A DNA stretch of 36,008 nucleotides. Source: an uncultured Bacteroidota bacterium. Its GTDB lineage: Bacteria > Bacteroidota > Bacteroidia > Chitinophagales > Saprospiraceae. Where the stretch lies: the NCBI GenBank assembly GCA_903925535.1, contig CAIYFY010000422.1, positions 1 through 36,008 of the forward strand, written 5' to 3'. Below, in pieces: positions 1-7,469 of the stretch; position 1 is the first letter of the stretch, and each line of letters opens with the position of its first letter. Under the pieces are notes generated by a model. It ran no database searches. It was given only the letters and a program-made list of their open reading frames with translations, and had not been told where the DNA came from. A program made the position numbers and the translations under genes.

Positions 1-24
1 CGAGAGAAAGATCAATTGGAATAG
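1..24 (+). CDS. C-terminal end of an upstream gene (partial)
   Basis: Frame 1 reads seven codons (REKDQLE) and a TAG stop at 22-24, and a strong terminator follows 26 nt later. That arrangement fits the tail of a plus-strand gene that begins outside the window. Seven residues cannot identify a product, and the reading frame itself is inferred only from its position before the terminator. Confidence 0.35.
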   Translation, partial: REKDQLE

Positions 25-49
25 CTTTATTACTGAAATGTGCAACTTG

Positions 50-83
50 AGAGCCGCCATGAGCTGGGCGGCTCTTTTTTTTT
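50..83 (+). terminator. Intrinsic terminator of the upstream transcript
   Basis: GAGCCGCC (51-58) pairs perfectly with GGCGGCTC (67-74) around an 8-nt loop, and nine T residues follow (75-83). This is a textbook rho-independent terminator on the plus strand, ending whatever transcript enters from the left. Confidence 0.9.
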
Positions 84-128
84 GCCTTTTTCACAGTAAG
101 GATCAACTGTCTGCATGCCAGAAAAGGA

Positions 129-171
129 AAAGGGGTAAAAACGACCGCTCGACGGCCATTTTTACCCCTTT
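129..171. terminator. 13-bp hairpin, probable bidirectional terminator
   Basis: A 13-nt arm at 129-141 (AAAGGGGTAAAAA) is perfectly complementary to 159-171, with a 17-nt loop that can add a short CCG/CGG stem. Read on the minus strand, the stem runs into a T-rich stretch, so it could end the DUF2911 transcript coming from 350. The plus-strand T tail is short. Confidence 0.55.
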
Positions 172-180
172 GTTTGAGCG

Positions 181-305
181 CTTGTTCAGGATTCACTTAT
201 CGAGACAAACCCGGCTCATTTTTCAGCTACGCAGCTCCGGCTGTGCGCCTTCAAAAAAGCAGGAACTGACAAAAAATGAACCTGTTTTTGCCACTGGCAG
301 AGAAT
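181..305. repeat. Degenerate copy of a palindromic intergenic repeat
   Basis: This stretch aligns with 3114-3256 over its whole length, with about a 20-base gap in the middle. The best block is 249-305 versus 3202-3258, at roughly 80 percent identity by eye. Both copies start with CTTGTYCAGGA and end with GGCAGAGAAT. This copy has lost the right-hand terminal inverted repeat that the other copy still has. Small palindromes (289-299, 305-319) lie in or beside it. No gene is seen between 84 and 349. Confidence 0.6.
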
Positions 306-349
306 GCCGAGAAACGGCAGGCGTCACGCACGGTGGCGGACAAACTCAA

Positions 350-1201
350 TTACATACGCTTCTTGGCGTCTGCAATGCTTTTTTCGTTCATGCGCGGGTA
401 GTCGGTATTGCCTTCTTTGACTGCCAGTGCGGTGCTCTTCTCGAAAGTAGCCACAGCATCCTTGTAGCGGCCCAGGTCGCTGAGGATATTGCCCTTCAGG
501 CGCAGTATCCAGAACTTTTCACCACCTTTTTCGAGGGACTTGTCCACCCACTCCAGCGCAGTGTTGAGATCTTTCTTTTCCTCGTAGTAGTAACGGGCAG
601 CGCTGTAATAGTCGCCGGCAGCAGGACCAGCCATTGTTGACTTGATAGTTGACATCACCTTGCCGTCGGTATCCACCGTAATCGGGATGACAACGCGGGT
701 GTTTTCCCAGATAAGTTCCAGATCAGCCCCGTTGTTGCGCAGGTTGGCAAACGTAAGAGTGAGTGTTTCCACATAGTCGCGAAGTGCGTAGGCCGAAGCG
801 GTGAATTTCGCAGCCACATCTTCCTCCTTGAACTGATCGCCGGGTACACCCCAGAACTCGGTATTCTTGTAGATAATGATGGTCCAGTCTTTCTCGCCGG
901 GCGTAGCGTAGATGGCGTAAGTGCCTTTTTTAATCGCAGCACCGCCGATCATGGCATCGTCGCTGAGGGTGATTTTGGTAGATGCGTTGGCACCTGTACG
1001 CCACATCTGACCGAAAGGCACCAGCTCTCCGAAGATACGGCGACCCTTTGCACTGGGGCGGGAATACTCAACATCCACTTTGATCAGACCTACTTCCTGA
1101 TTGATTTTGCACAGCGGACTGGCGGGTGGAGTTTTGATCTGAGCATTGGAAAGCGAAACGAATGCCATGAACATGGCACTTAAAAGAAGGATTTTTTTCA
1201 T
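350..1201 (-). CDS. Secreted DUF2911 protein with C-terminal TPR-like helices
   Basis: The 283-residue product starts with a Sec signal peptide (MKKILLLSAMF...SNAQ, about 21 residues), so it should act in the periplasm or at the outer membrane. Residues ~30-175 match the DUF2911 pattern, with blocks such as VDVEYSRPSAKGRRIFG, VPFGQMWRTGANASTKI and KGTYAIYATPG. The C-terminal ~85 residues form TPR-like helix pairs (AARYYYEEKKDLNTALEWV; GRYKDAVATFEKS). DUF2911 is common in Bacteroidota and has no established biochemical role. The gene stands alone and is divergent from the acetyltransferase gene. A TATTTTTG -7-like box on the minus strand (1275-1282) could drive it. Confidence 0.88.
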   Translation of the reverse strand: MKKILLLSAMFMAFVSLSNAQIKTPPASPLCKINQEVGLIKVDVEYSRPSAKGRRIFGELVPFGQMWRTGANASTKITLSDDAMIGGAAIKKGTYAIYATPGEKDWTIIIYKNTEFWGVPGDQFKEEDVAAKFTASAYALRDYVETLTLTFANLRNNGADLELIWENTRVVIPITVDTDGKVMSTIKSTMAGPAAGDYYSAARYYYEEKKDLNTALEWVDKSLEKGGEKFWILRLKGNILSDLGRYKDAVATFEKSTALAVKEGNTDYPRMNEKSIADAKKRM

Positions 1202-1286
1202 GTGTCGTCCAGTTGTTAAATTTCAAGCGAAACAGTTCAATTTTAAAATAGTTCTGCAAAGGCTTACATTAGCGCAAAAATACGGT

Positions 1287-1757
1287 ATGCCAACATTCTC
1301 ATGCCTTCATTTCGACGAATTAAGCGCTGCACAGCTTTATGAAATACTGGCCCTCCGGCAGGAGGTATTCGTTGTGGAACAAAACTGTCCGTACCAGGAC
1401 TGCGACAACCGGGATCTGGATGCATGGCACCTGATGGGCCGCAATGAAAATGGCAAACTGGTCTGTTACACACGACTGCTGCCCGAAGGTGTGTCCTACT
1501 CCGGTTATACTTCCATCGGAAGAGTCGTCTCCTCTCCTTCCGCAAGGGGTACCGGAGCCGGCAGGCAACTCATGAAGGAGAGCATCAAAAAGTGTGTTCA
1601 GTTGTTTGGCAATCAACCGATTAAAATAGGTGCGCAGACCTATTTGCTCAGGTTTTACGAGTCCTTCGGCTTTCGTTCAACAGGTGAGGAATACCTGGAA
1701 GACGGAATTCCGCATACCAAAATGATACTCCCGGATCCTGCGGCGCAATTCCTTTAA
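1287..1757 (+). CDS. GNAT-family N-acetyltransferase, ElaA-like
   Basis: The product is a 156-residue cytosolic acyl-CoA-dependent acetyltransferase. The ElaA signature is clear: LRQEVFVVEQNCPYQDCDNRD near the N terminus, then a GRVVSSPSARGTGAGRQLM acetyl-CoA-binding block (R/Q-x-x-G-x-G/A type). The C-terminal part, YESFGFRSTGEEYLEDGIPH, is also typical. The open frame extends upstream to 1146, but that part overlaps the divergent DUF2911 gene and has no family similarity, so ATG 1287 is taken as the start. The substrate of ElaA proteins is unknown. The gntP-like gene starts 21 nt downstream on the same strand, so the two are probably co-transcribed. Confidence 0.88.
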   Translation: MPTFSCLHFDELSAAQLYEILALRQEVFVVEQNCPYQDCDNRDLDAWHLMGRNENGKLVCYTRLLPEGVSYSGYTSIGRVVSSPSARGTGAGRQLMKESIKKCVQLFGNQPIKIGAQTYLLRFYESFGFRSTGEEYLEDGIPHTKMILPDPAAQFL

Positions 1758-1778
1758 CACCCCAACAATCCCTCCTGT

Positions 1779-3110
1779 ATGGTCCTTCTGCTGAGTATTT
1801 CGCTCCTGTTAGTGCTGATTCTGACTGTGCGTCTGAGTGCGTTCATCGCGTTGATCATGACGGCGCTGTTCGCCGGACTGGCTTCCGGAATGGCGCCGAT
1901 GGAACTTGTCAAATCGGTCCAGACAGGCCTCGGGAATACGCTGGGCGGACTCACGCTTGTACTGGCGCTGGGCATTATTCTGGGCAGTATGTTGTCGGAA
2001 ACAGGTGCTGTTCGCGTTATCTCTTCGCAATTGCTCTCTGTGTTAGGCCGGAAGAATGCCGGTGCAGCACTGATGCTGACAGGATTTGTGGTTGGACTGG
2101 CCCTGTTCTACAACGCGGGATTTGTGGTGCTCGCACCGCTGGTATTTTCAGTTGCGGCCCAGACCGGGTTACCCCTGACCCCGCTGGCCATTTCCATGGC
2201 GGCGCCGCTTTCTGTCACCCATGGTTTTCTGCCACCCCACCCGGGTGCAACCGCCGTAGCCAATGCACTGGGCGCTGATCCGGGCAAAACCCTGCTGTGG
2301 GGACTGGCTGCAGGCATACCTGTCCTGATTGTTACCGCACTGGTCATGCCAGGTTTGTTGCGCACCGTGAAAGCCAATCCGCCAGCGTCTTTCGTACAGG
2401 CTGCGGAAAGCACAGACAGCCGGTTGGCTGTTCCCGGATTCGCCAAAAGTCTGATCATTGCCATCTTGCCGGTTATTCTGATGGGTATATCCAGCGCAGC
2501 CACCTTCCTTATGAAATCAGACAACCCTTTGCTGGAGTGGATCCGGTTTGCCGGCGATCCGGGAAATTCGCTGCTGGCAGCCGTACTTTGTGCACTGCTC
2601 TTGCTGGGCAGTAACCGGTTTCAAAACAGCAAAAACAGACTTTCAACCACACAACTGTTCGAAAAAAGCGGAGTTGCACTGGGCGCCGCCTCATCCCTCC
2701 TGCTCGTCACGGCGGCCGGGGGTGCTTTCAAGCAGGTGCTCACCGACAGCGGCGCTGGCAACACCGTGGCCGACATGTTTTCCGGGGTAAATGCACCACC
2801 TCTCCTGCTGGGCTGGGGAATTGCCACCACCCTGCGTATCGCCATCGGTTCAGCCACCATCGCGGGTATGACTGCTGCAGGCATCGCACTTCCCGTCATG
2901 CAGGCAACAGGTGCCTCTCCTGAACTGATGACCCTGGCTATCGGAGCTGGCAGTCTGATGTGTTCGCATCTGAACGACACCGGCTTCTGGATGTTCCGGG
3001 AGTGGTTCGGCCTGAGCCTGAAAGACACATTCAAAAGCTGGACACTGATGGAAACACTGGTCGGGACGCTGGGAATCATCGCAGTACTCATACTCGACGC
3101 GTTCATTTAA
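1779..3110 (+). CDS. GntP-family gluconate/organic acid:H+ symporter
   Basis: This is a 443-residue, very hydrophobic inner-membrane protein with about a dozen predicted membrane segments, normal for GntP permeases. Family blocks include GLALFYNAGFVVLAPLVF, APLSVTHGFLPPHPG, the central hydrophilic loop with KSLIIAILPVILMG, and the late block IAIGSATIAGMTAAGIALP followed by SHLNDTGFWMFREWFGL. The GntP family carries gluconate, or related sugar acids or hydroxy acids, with protons. The exact substrate cannot be read from sequence and no gluconate kinase lies nearby. The stop codon is followed directly by the palindromic repeat at 3111. Confidence 0.9.
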   Translation: MVLLLSISLLLVLILTVRLSAFIALIMTALFAGLASGMAPMELVKSVQTGLGNTLGGLTLVLALGIILGSMLSETGAVRVISSQLLSVLGRKNAGAALMLTGFVVGLALFYNAGFVVLAPLVFSVAAQTGLPLTPLAISMAAPLSVTHGFLPPHPGATAVANALGADPGKTLLWGLAAGIPVLIVTALVMPGLLRTVKANPPASFVQAAESTDSRLAVPGFAKSLIIAILPVILMGISSAATFLMKSDNPLLEWIRFAGDPGNSLLAAVLCALLLLGSNRFQNSKNRLSTTQLFEKSGVALGAASSLLLVTAAGGAFKQVLTDSGAGNTVADMFSGVNAPPLLLGWGIATTLRIAIGSATIAGMTAAGIALPVMQATGASPELMTLAIGAGSLMCSHLNDTGFWMFREWFGLSLKDTFKSWTLMETLVGTLGIIAVLILDAFI

Positions 3111-3270
3111 GAACTTGTCCAGGAATCTCTCGCCGAGTCAAAACCTGCTCATTTTTCGCCATTTTTCACCTTTTTTCAGTTGCAAAGCACCGGCTATACA
3201 CCTTCAAAAACGCAAAAACTGACAAAAATCAGCCTGTTTTTACCAACGGCAGAGAATCCTGAACAAGTTC
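3111..3270. repeat. Palindromic intergenic repeat element with ~24-bp terminal inverted repeats
   Basis: The element begins at the first base after the gntP-like stop codon. Its left end (3111-3135) is the inverse complement of its right end (3247-3270), with 22 of 24 positions matching plus one bulged base. Weaker complementarity continues inward for about 60 nt per arm, so transcripts could fold into a long hairpin that might also end gntP transcription. It has no open reading frame of note. A degenerate copy lies at 181-305. It resembles a MITE-like or other dispersed palindromic repeat; mobility is inferred only. Confidence 0.65.
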
Positions 3271-3306
3271 TGATGCGCGGATATTTCCAACTTTGACAGT
3301 ATTGAA

Positions 3307-3314
3307 TAGCTTTG
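3307..3314 (+). promoter_or_regulatory. Putative folD promoter -7 box
   Basis: TAGCTTTG matches the Bacteroidota TAnnTTTG -7 consensus perfectly, 65 nt before the folD start. No well-spaced -33 TTG was found, so this rests on the -7 box alone. Confidence 0.5.
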
Positions 3315-3378
3315 CACCTGAACAAGTATATTAAAAACACCTGACTCCCCGGTGTGAGTTAACACCTGCGCCCTGACC

Positions 3379-4260
3379 ATGACAATACTCGACGGAAAAC
3401 TCCTTTCCGAAAACATCAAGTCCGAACTGGCCGCTGAAGTGGATATTATCCGGTCACGCGGCGGAAAAATTCCTCATCTGGCTGCCGTCATCGTAGGCGA
3501 AAATCCTGCCAGTCAGGTTTACGTACAAAGTAAAATCCGTTCCTGCGAACAAGTAGGTTTCAAGAGCACGCTGATACAGAAAAGTGCCGACACCACCGAG
3601 GCCGAACTGCTGGAAATCGTGAAGCAGCTGAATGAGGACCCCGATGTGGACGGCTTCATCGTACAACTCCCGCTCCCGAAACACATTGACGAAGAGCGCA
3701 TCACCCTTGCTATTGACCACCGGAAAGACGTGGATGGCTTTCATCCGATCAATTTCGGCAGGATGGCACAGGGGCTCCCCGCTTTTTTGCCGGCAACTCC
3801 GTACGGAATAGTGGAAATTCTGCGCAGATACAACATAGAAACAGCGGGAAAGCACTGTGTTGTGGTGGGCCGGAGCAACATCGTTGGTACGCCTGTCAGT
3901 ATCCTTCTCTCCAGAAAAGGTTATCCGGGCGACTGCACGGTTACGCTCACGCACTCGCGCACGCGAGATCTGCCGGGTGAAGTCCGCCGCGCCGATATTG
4001 TGGTGGCAGCTATAGGCATCCCTGAATTCATCAAGGGCGACTGGGTGAAAGAGGGCGCTGTGGTGATTGACGTAGGCATCAACCGCGTGCCGGATGAAAC
4101 CAAAAAGTCGGGCTCCCGTCTCGTGGGCGACGTTGCTTTCGACGAAGTGGCACCCAAAAGCAGCCATATTACGCCTGTCCCCGGCGGTGTCGGACTCATG
4201 ACTGTGGCGGCCCTGATGGTAAACACCCTCAAGGCCTGTAAAAAAGAGATATATCCGTAA
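3379..4260 (+). CDS. folD: Bifunctional methylenetetrahydrofolate dehydrogenase/methenyltetrahydrofolate cyclohydrolase
   Basis: The 293-residue cytosolic enzyme interconverts 5,10-methylene-THF, 5,10-methenyl-THF and 10-formyl-THF for purine and formyl-Met synthesis. The substrate site [14 protein letters not shown] is present (Tyr48 and Lys52, equivalent to the catalytic Tyr/Lys pair). So are [10 protein letters not shown], the [11 protein letters not shown] block and the Rossmann motif [17 protein letters not shown], as well as VIDVGINR. One oddity is the usually near-invariant PVPGGVGPMT motif, which reads [10 protein letters not shown], with Leu273 (CTC, 4195-4197) in place of Pro. Length is normal. 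The TAA stop abuts the stop codon of the convergent DUF1501 gene with no bases between. Confidence 0.97.
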   Translation: MTILDGKLLSENIKSELAAEVDIIRSRGGKIPHLAAVIVGENPASQVYVQSKIRSCEQVGFKSTLIQKSADTTEAELLEIVKQLNEDPDVDGFIVQLPLPKHIDEERITLAIDHRKDVDGFHPINFGRMAQGLPAFLPATPYGIVEILRRYNIETAGKHCVVVGRSNIVGTPVSILLSRKGYPGDCTVTLTHSRTRDLPGEVRRADIVVAAIGIPEFIKGDWVKEGAVVIDVGINRVPDETKKSGSRLVGDVAFDEVAPKSSHITPVPGGVGLMTVAALMVNTLKACKKEIYP

Positions 4261-5877
4261 TCAGAGCCTGATTTCTCGCTGATAGACCCTGCCTCCCGCC
4301 TGAAGCCTGTACTGGTAGTTACCCGGGCTCAGATAAAGCTGGGGCGGGTGAAGTACAAAAGTATAGCTGCCGGCCGGTTTGTATTCGTTCACCAGCGTCC
4401 GGAGCAGATGACCGGCCTCGTCGAGGATCTGAAGCCTCACGGGGCCGTTCTGTTGCATGGCGTATTTGATCTCAACGCTGCCGGTTGCGCCCGCATGCGG
4501 GTTGTGTCCGAGAAGCACATCCTTGCCATTATCGCCTGATGGAGGTGACACAGCCGGCACCAGTCCGGGTATCACCGAATGTCCGCCCACAACATAATTC
4601 ACCAGATCGGACGAATTGCCCAGCCAGTCCTGCAGCACAGTAGAGTACACAGATCGGAAGTCAACACTGAATGACGGGTCACCGTACGGATCAGGATTGC
4701 TCAGGTCCTGGTACTGACCCACAAAGCCATTGCCGGTATTACCCCCGAAAAGCATCATGGGTGTACCCCAGCCGTGGTCGGTACCATGGGAGGCATTCTC
4801 ATAAATAGTTCGGCCGAATTCGCTGAAAGTCATGCCCAGTACTTTTTGTTCCAGTCCGGAGCCGCCGTAACTGATATCGTCGAAGAATGTTTTGACAGCG
4901 GAAGCGAGCCTGCCCAACAGCGTTTGATGATAGTCGAACTGTTCCGCATGCGTATCAAATCCTCCGATAGACACCATGAATACACGCGTGCCCAGATTAC
5001 CCTTGATAAGCCGTGCCACAATAGCCAGCTGTTCTGCCAGGTAGTTGTTGGCAGGATAGTCCACCTGATTCTTGCCCTTTCCGTATGCTGATTTAATAGA
5101 CTCGGCATATCGGAAGGCCGAATTGGCAGTCTGCCGTACAAACGCCAGTTCCAGCTCGCGGGGCGAGCTGCCCAGGTGGTCCACATCGTATAACTGGCCA
5201 GTCTGGGCAATCTGGTAGAACTCCTGCGGACTGCTTACGGCCAGCGCCATGTTGGCCATATCAGAACGAAAAACCAGGTCGGCCTGCACACCTATCTGCA
5301 GGGCCGGAGGAACTGTTGGCGGTGCCTCCAGAAAGGCAGTATATTCGTTATCGAGAAATCGGCCCATCCAGCCGGTGTTTACCACCACCTCCGAGTCGGA
5401 AGCAGAAGCCACAATATCATAGGAGCGGAAATGACTGTAGTTGGGTTGCGGGTATCCGACATTAAAGAGAACCTTCATCATGCCCTCCTGCCACATGGAC
5501 TGCAGGGGCTGCATTGACAGTGGCATACCGTACTCATTGCTGAGTGCCCACATATTTGACTCCTGAATGGCTATATTGGGTCTGAGATTATAGTAAAAGG
5601 AATTACCCCTTTCAATGATGGTATTCAGTCCGTCGTTGCCGCCGTCGAGGCGGATCAGAACCAGAATCCGGTCATTACCGCCGCCGTTAAGCGCCGCCAT
5701 GAGCGGAGTAGGTTGAAAGGCACGCAGGGGCATCCCGCCGAGCAGCAGGCTGCCGGCACCCAGCAATCCGGAGGCCGAGAGAAAATCGCGGCGTGACCAC
5801 AGCTGGTGATCCTTTTCATGAGCATCGCCGTGATCCAGGGATGCACCATGGCGGCATTTATTCGGATTGTGAAGCAT
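4261..5877 (-). CDS. DUF1501 protein with twin-arginine signal and C-terminal sorting-like domain
   Basis: The product has 538 residues. Near the N terminus SRRDFLSASGLLGAG, followed by a hydrophobic stretch, is a twin-arginine (Tat) type signal, implying export after folding. The body matches DUF1501: VLIRLDGGNDGLNTI, NYSHFRSYDIV, TGWMGRFLD, VSIGGFDTHAEQ, TFSEFGRTIYENASHGTDHGWG. DUF1501 belongs to the alkaline phosphatase/sulfatase-like superfamily; its substrate is unknown. The last ~75 residues (VEIKYAMQQNG...GNYQYRLQAGGRVYQREIRL) look like a FlgD-like or T9SS type A sorting domain. It is co-transcribed behind DUF1800, with a 9-nt gap. Confidence 0.9.
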   Translation of the reverse strand: MLHNPNKCRHGASLDHGDAHEKDHQLWSRRDFLSASGLLGAGSLLLGGMPLRAFQPTPLMAALNGGGNDRILVLIRLDGGNDGLNTIIERGNSFYYNLRPNIAIQESNMWALSNEYGMPLSMQPLQSMWQEGMMKVLFNVGYPQPNYSHFRSYDIVASASDSEVVVNTGWMGRFLDNEYTAFLEAPPTVPPALQIGVQADLVFRSDMANMALAVSSPQEFYQIAQTGQLYDVDHLGSSPRELELAFVRQTANSAFRYAESIKSAYGKGKNQVDYPANNYLAEQLAIVARLIKGNLGTRVFMVSIGGFDTHAEQFDYHQTLLGRLASAVKTFFDDISYGGSGLEQKVLGMTFSEFGRTIYENASHGTDHGWGTPMMLFGGNTGNGFVGQYQDLSNPDPYGDPSFSVDFRSVYSTVLQDWLGNSSDLVNYVVGGHSVIPGLVPAVSPPSGDNGKDVLLGHNPHAGATGSVEIKYAMQQNGPVRLQILDEAGHLLRTLVNEYKPAGSYTFVLHPPQLYLSPGNYQYRLQAGGRVYQREIRL

Positions 5878-5886
5878 GGCTGACGA

Positions 5887-7380
5887 TTAAGTGAGTTGAA
5901 ATTCGGGGAGTTTTACCAGGTAGTACAGATAATTGACAATCTGGTTGGCGGCATAGTCCCAATACAGATTCCAGAGCCCCTCCTGATAGTAGTTTTCGGG
6001 GATATAGGCTTTGAAATTGAGTACCGCTGCCTCGTGATGAACCGGATCAATAGTTTGCCCCGTGAAGAACATGGTAAGTTCACGTACAATCAGATCAGGG
6101 TCGCTGCTGTCGTTTGTCAGTGCCTGGGCTATAGCGCGCAGATTATCGCGTATGGCGTTATCGGTAGTCAGGAAGTAAGCGAAAGCGCCGCTGTAGCTCC
6201 AGCGGGAGGTGAGCGTACTTTCATTCAGCCATGCGTGATGCTGTTTCCAGCCAGCCACATTTGGCGGATTGAAAATCTCTTGTCCGAGCAGATTGGCCCA
6301 GTAAAACAGAGCAGACCACCAGTTGTCGGGTACCTGAGAGGAAGTAACGCCGGCACTTTTCAGGATACACAACATGGATTCCAGGGGATTCTTCAGTCTG
6401 GCATTGATAAAAGAATCTTCAAAAAAGTGTTCACTCTTGACCAGCTGTTTGATAACCGGCATCAGTTCCCAGTTACTGTTCCTGAACGTCTGGGCCAGAC
6501 TTGCCACCACCTCGTTGTCCAGTTTCTGCGCGACGAAGTGCTTGTAGAGTTTTCCAGTGATAAAGTGTGAAACCTGCGTCGAACGGGCGGAGAAAATCAG
6601 ATTGTGCGCGGTGGTATAATTGAAATTGGCCGTTTGGCCGAAAATAGTTTTGGGACCACCGTCGTGTCTGGCCGGATCGAAATAAGGTGGCGTACAGAGA
6701 TAGTCGTTCGCACGCCAGCCCGTGAGTGCGCGCGACATTTCCACTATATCCTGCTGGGAGTATCCATTACCCTCCCCCATGGTGAAGAGCTCCATGAGTT
6801 CGCGGGCATAGTTTTCGTTGGGATTACCTGCGACACTGTCGTTTCCATTCAGGTAAGAGAGCATGGCTCCCGACTTGCCCATCTCCCGGGTAAAAATCCT
6901 GAAATTACCGAATGCGTGCTCGTGGATCAGGGAAAAATAGTCCCACAGATAAGCGTTACAGCCGAACACATCGAGTTCCGTGACGAAGTGGTTGTGCCAG
7001 AAAAGTGCCATTTTTGCCCGTATGCCCTCATCGAGCATATCCTTCATCCAGCGTCTGCGGAGCTCGTCGCGGTGGGTATAACCCAGATTCGGATCGCTGT
7101 TCGCGACATAATCGTTCAGCGTCCAGCCACCCCAGTAGGGGGGATCTGGCGAACCCAGATCGGCTGCACCGTCAAGCAGCTGATCTATCAATTCGGAGGG
7201 TGACATCTGCAAACCTGCTTCGATCTGCCCGAGAGAGGCTCCGAATCCCAATCTGCGGTACAGATGCGCTACTCTTCGCGCATCCCAGGGTTTGGAGGCA
7301 GATGGTACGTAGGGGGCCAGCGGATCGCCCAGAACAGCAGCAGAAGCGCCACCTGAAGCGTGAAAATCAAATGAAGACAT
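5887..7380 (-). CDS. DUF1800 family protein
   Basis: The product has 497 residues when started at ATG 7380 (MSSFDFH...). An in-frame ATG lies 12 codons upstream, but those residues look like leader sequence. DUF1800 blocks are present: RRVAHLYRRLGFGAS near the N terminus, MKDMLDEGIRAKMALFWHNHFVTE, NENYARELMELFTMGEGNGYSQQDIVEMSRALTGW (quoted in parts), HFITGKLYKHFV and FNPPNVAGWKQHHAWLNESTL. No signal peptide is obvious, although its partner DUF1501 has a Tat signal. DUF1800 and DUF1501 genes usually sit side by side, as here, but their joint function is not known. It is the first gene of a two-gene minus-strand operon. Confidence 0.9.
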   Translation of the reverse strand: MSSFDFHASGGASAAVLGDPLAPYVPSASKPWDARRVAHLYRRLGFGASLGQIEAGLQMSPSELIDQLLDGAADLGSPDPPYWGGWTLNDYVANSDPNLGYTHRDELRRRWMKDMLDEGIRAKMALFWHNHFVTELDVFGCNAYLWDYFSLIHEHAFGNFRIFTREMGKSGAMLSYLNGNDSVAGNPNENYARELMELFTMGEGNGYSQQDIVEMSRALTGWRANDYLCTPPYFDPARHDGGPKTIFGQTANFNYTTAHNLIFSARSTQVSHFITGKLYKHFVAQKLDNEVVASLAQTFRNSNWELMPVIKQLVKSEHFFEDSFINARLKNPLESMLCILKSAGVTSSQVPDNWWSALFYWANLLGQEIFNPPNVAGWKQHHAWLNESTLTSRWSYSGAFAYFLTTDNAIRDNLRAIAQALTNDSSDPDLIVRELTMFFTGQTIDPVHHEAAVLNFKAYIPENYYQEGLWNLYWDYAANQIVNYLYYLVKLPEFQLT

Positions 7381-7422
7381 AAATTGATTATTCCAATTGA
7401 AGTGCAATATTAGCAAATTTTA

Positions 7423-7430
7423 TATCTTTA
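7423..7430 (+). promoter_or_regulatory. Possible -7 box for the 7470 gene
   Basis: TATCTTTA differs from TAnnTTTG only at the last base and lies 39 nt before the ATG at 7470. A TTG at 7397-7399 is 23 nt upstream, a somewhat long spacing. The 89-nt intergenic region also has to hold the DUF1800 promoter in the other direction. Confidence 0.35.
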
Positions 7431-7469
7431 GCGCCGAATTTACACTTATTTTAATTTCATCCATCTGTC

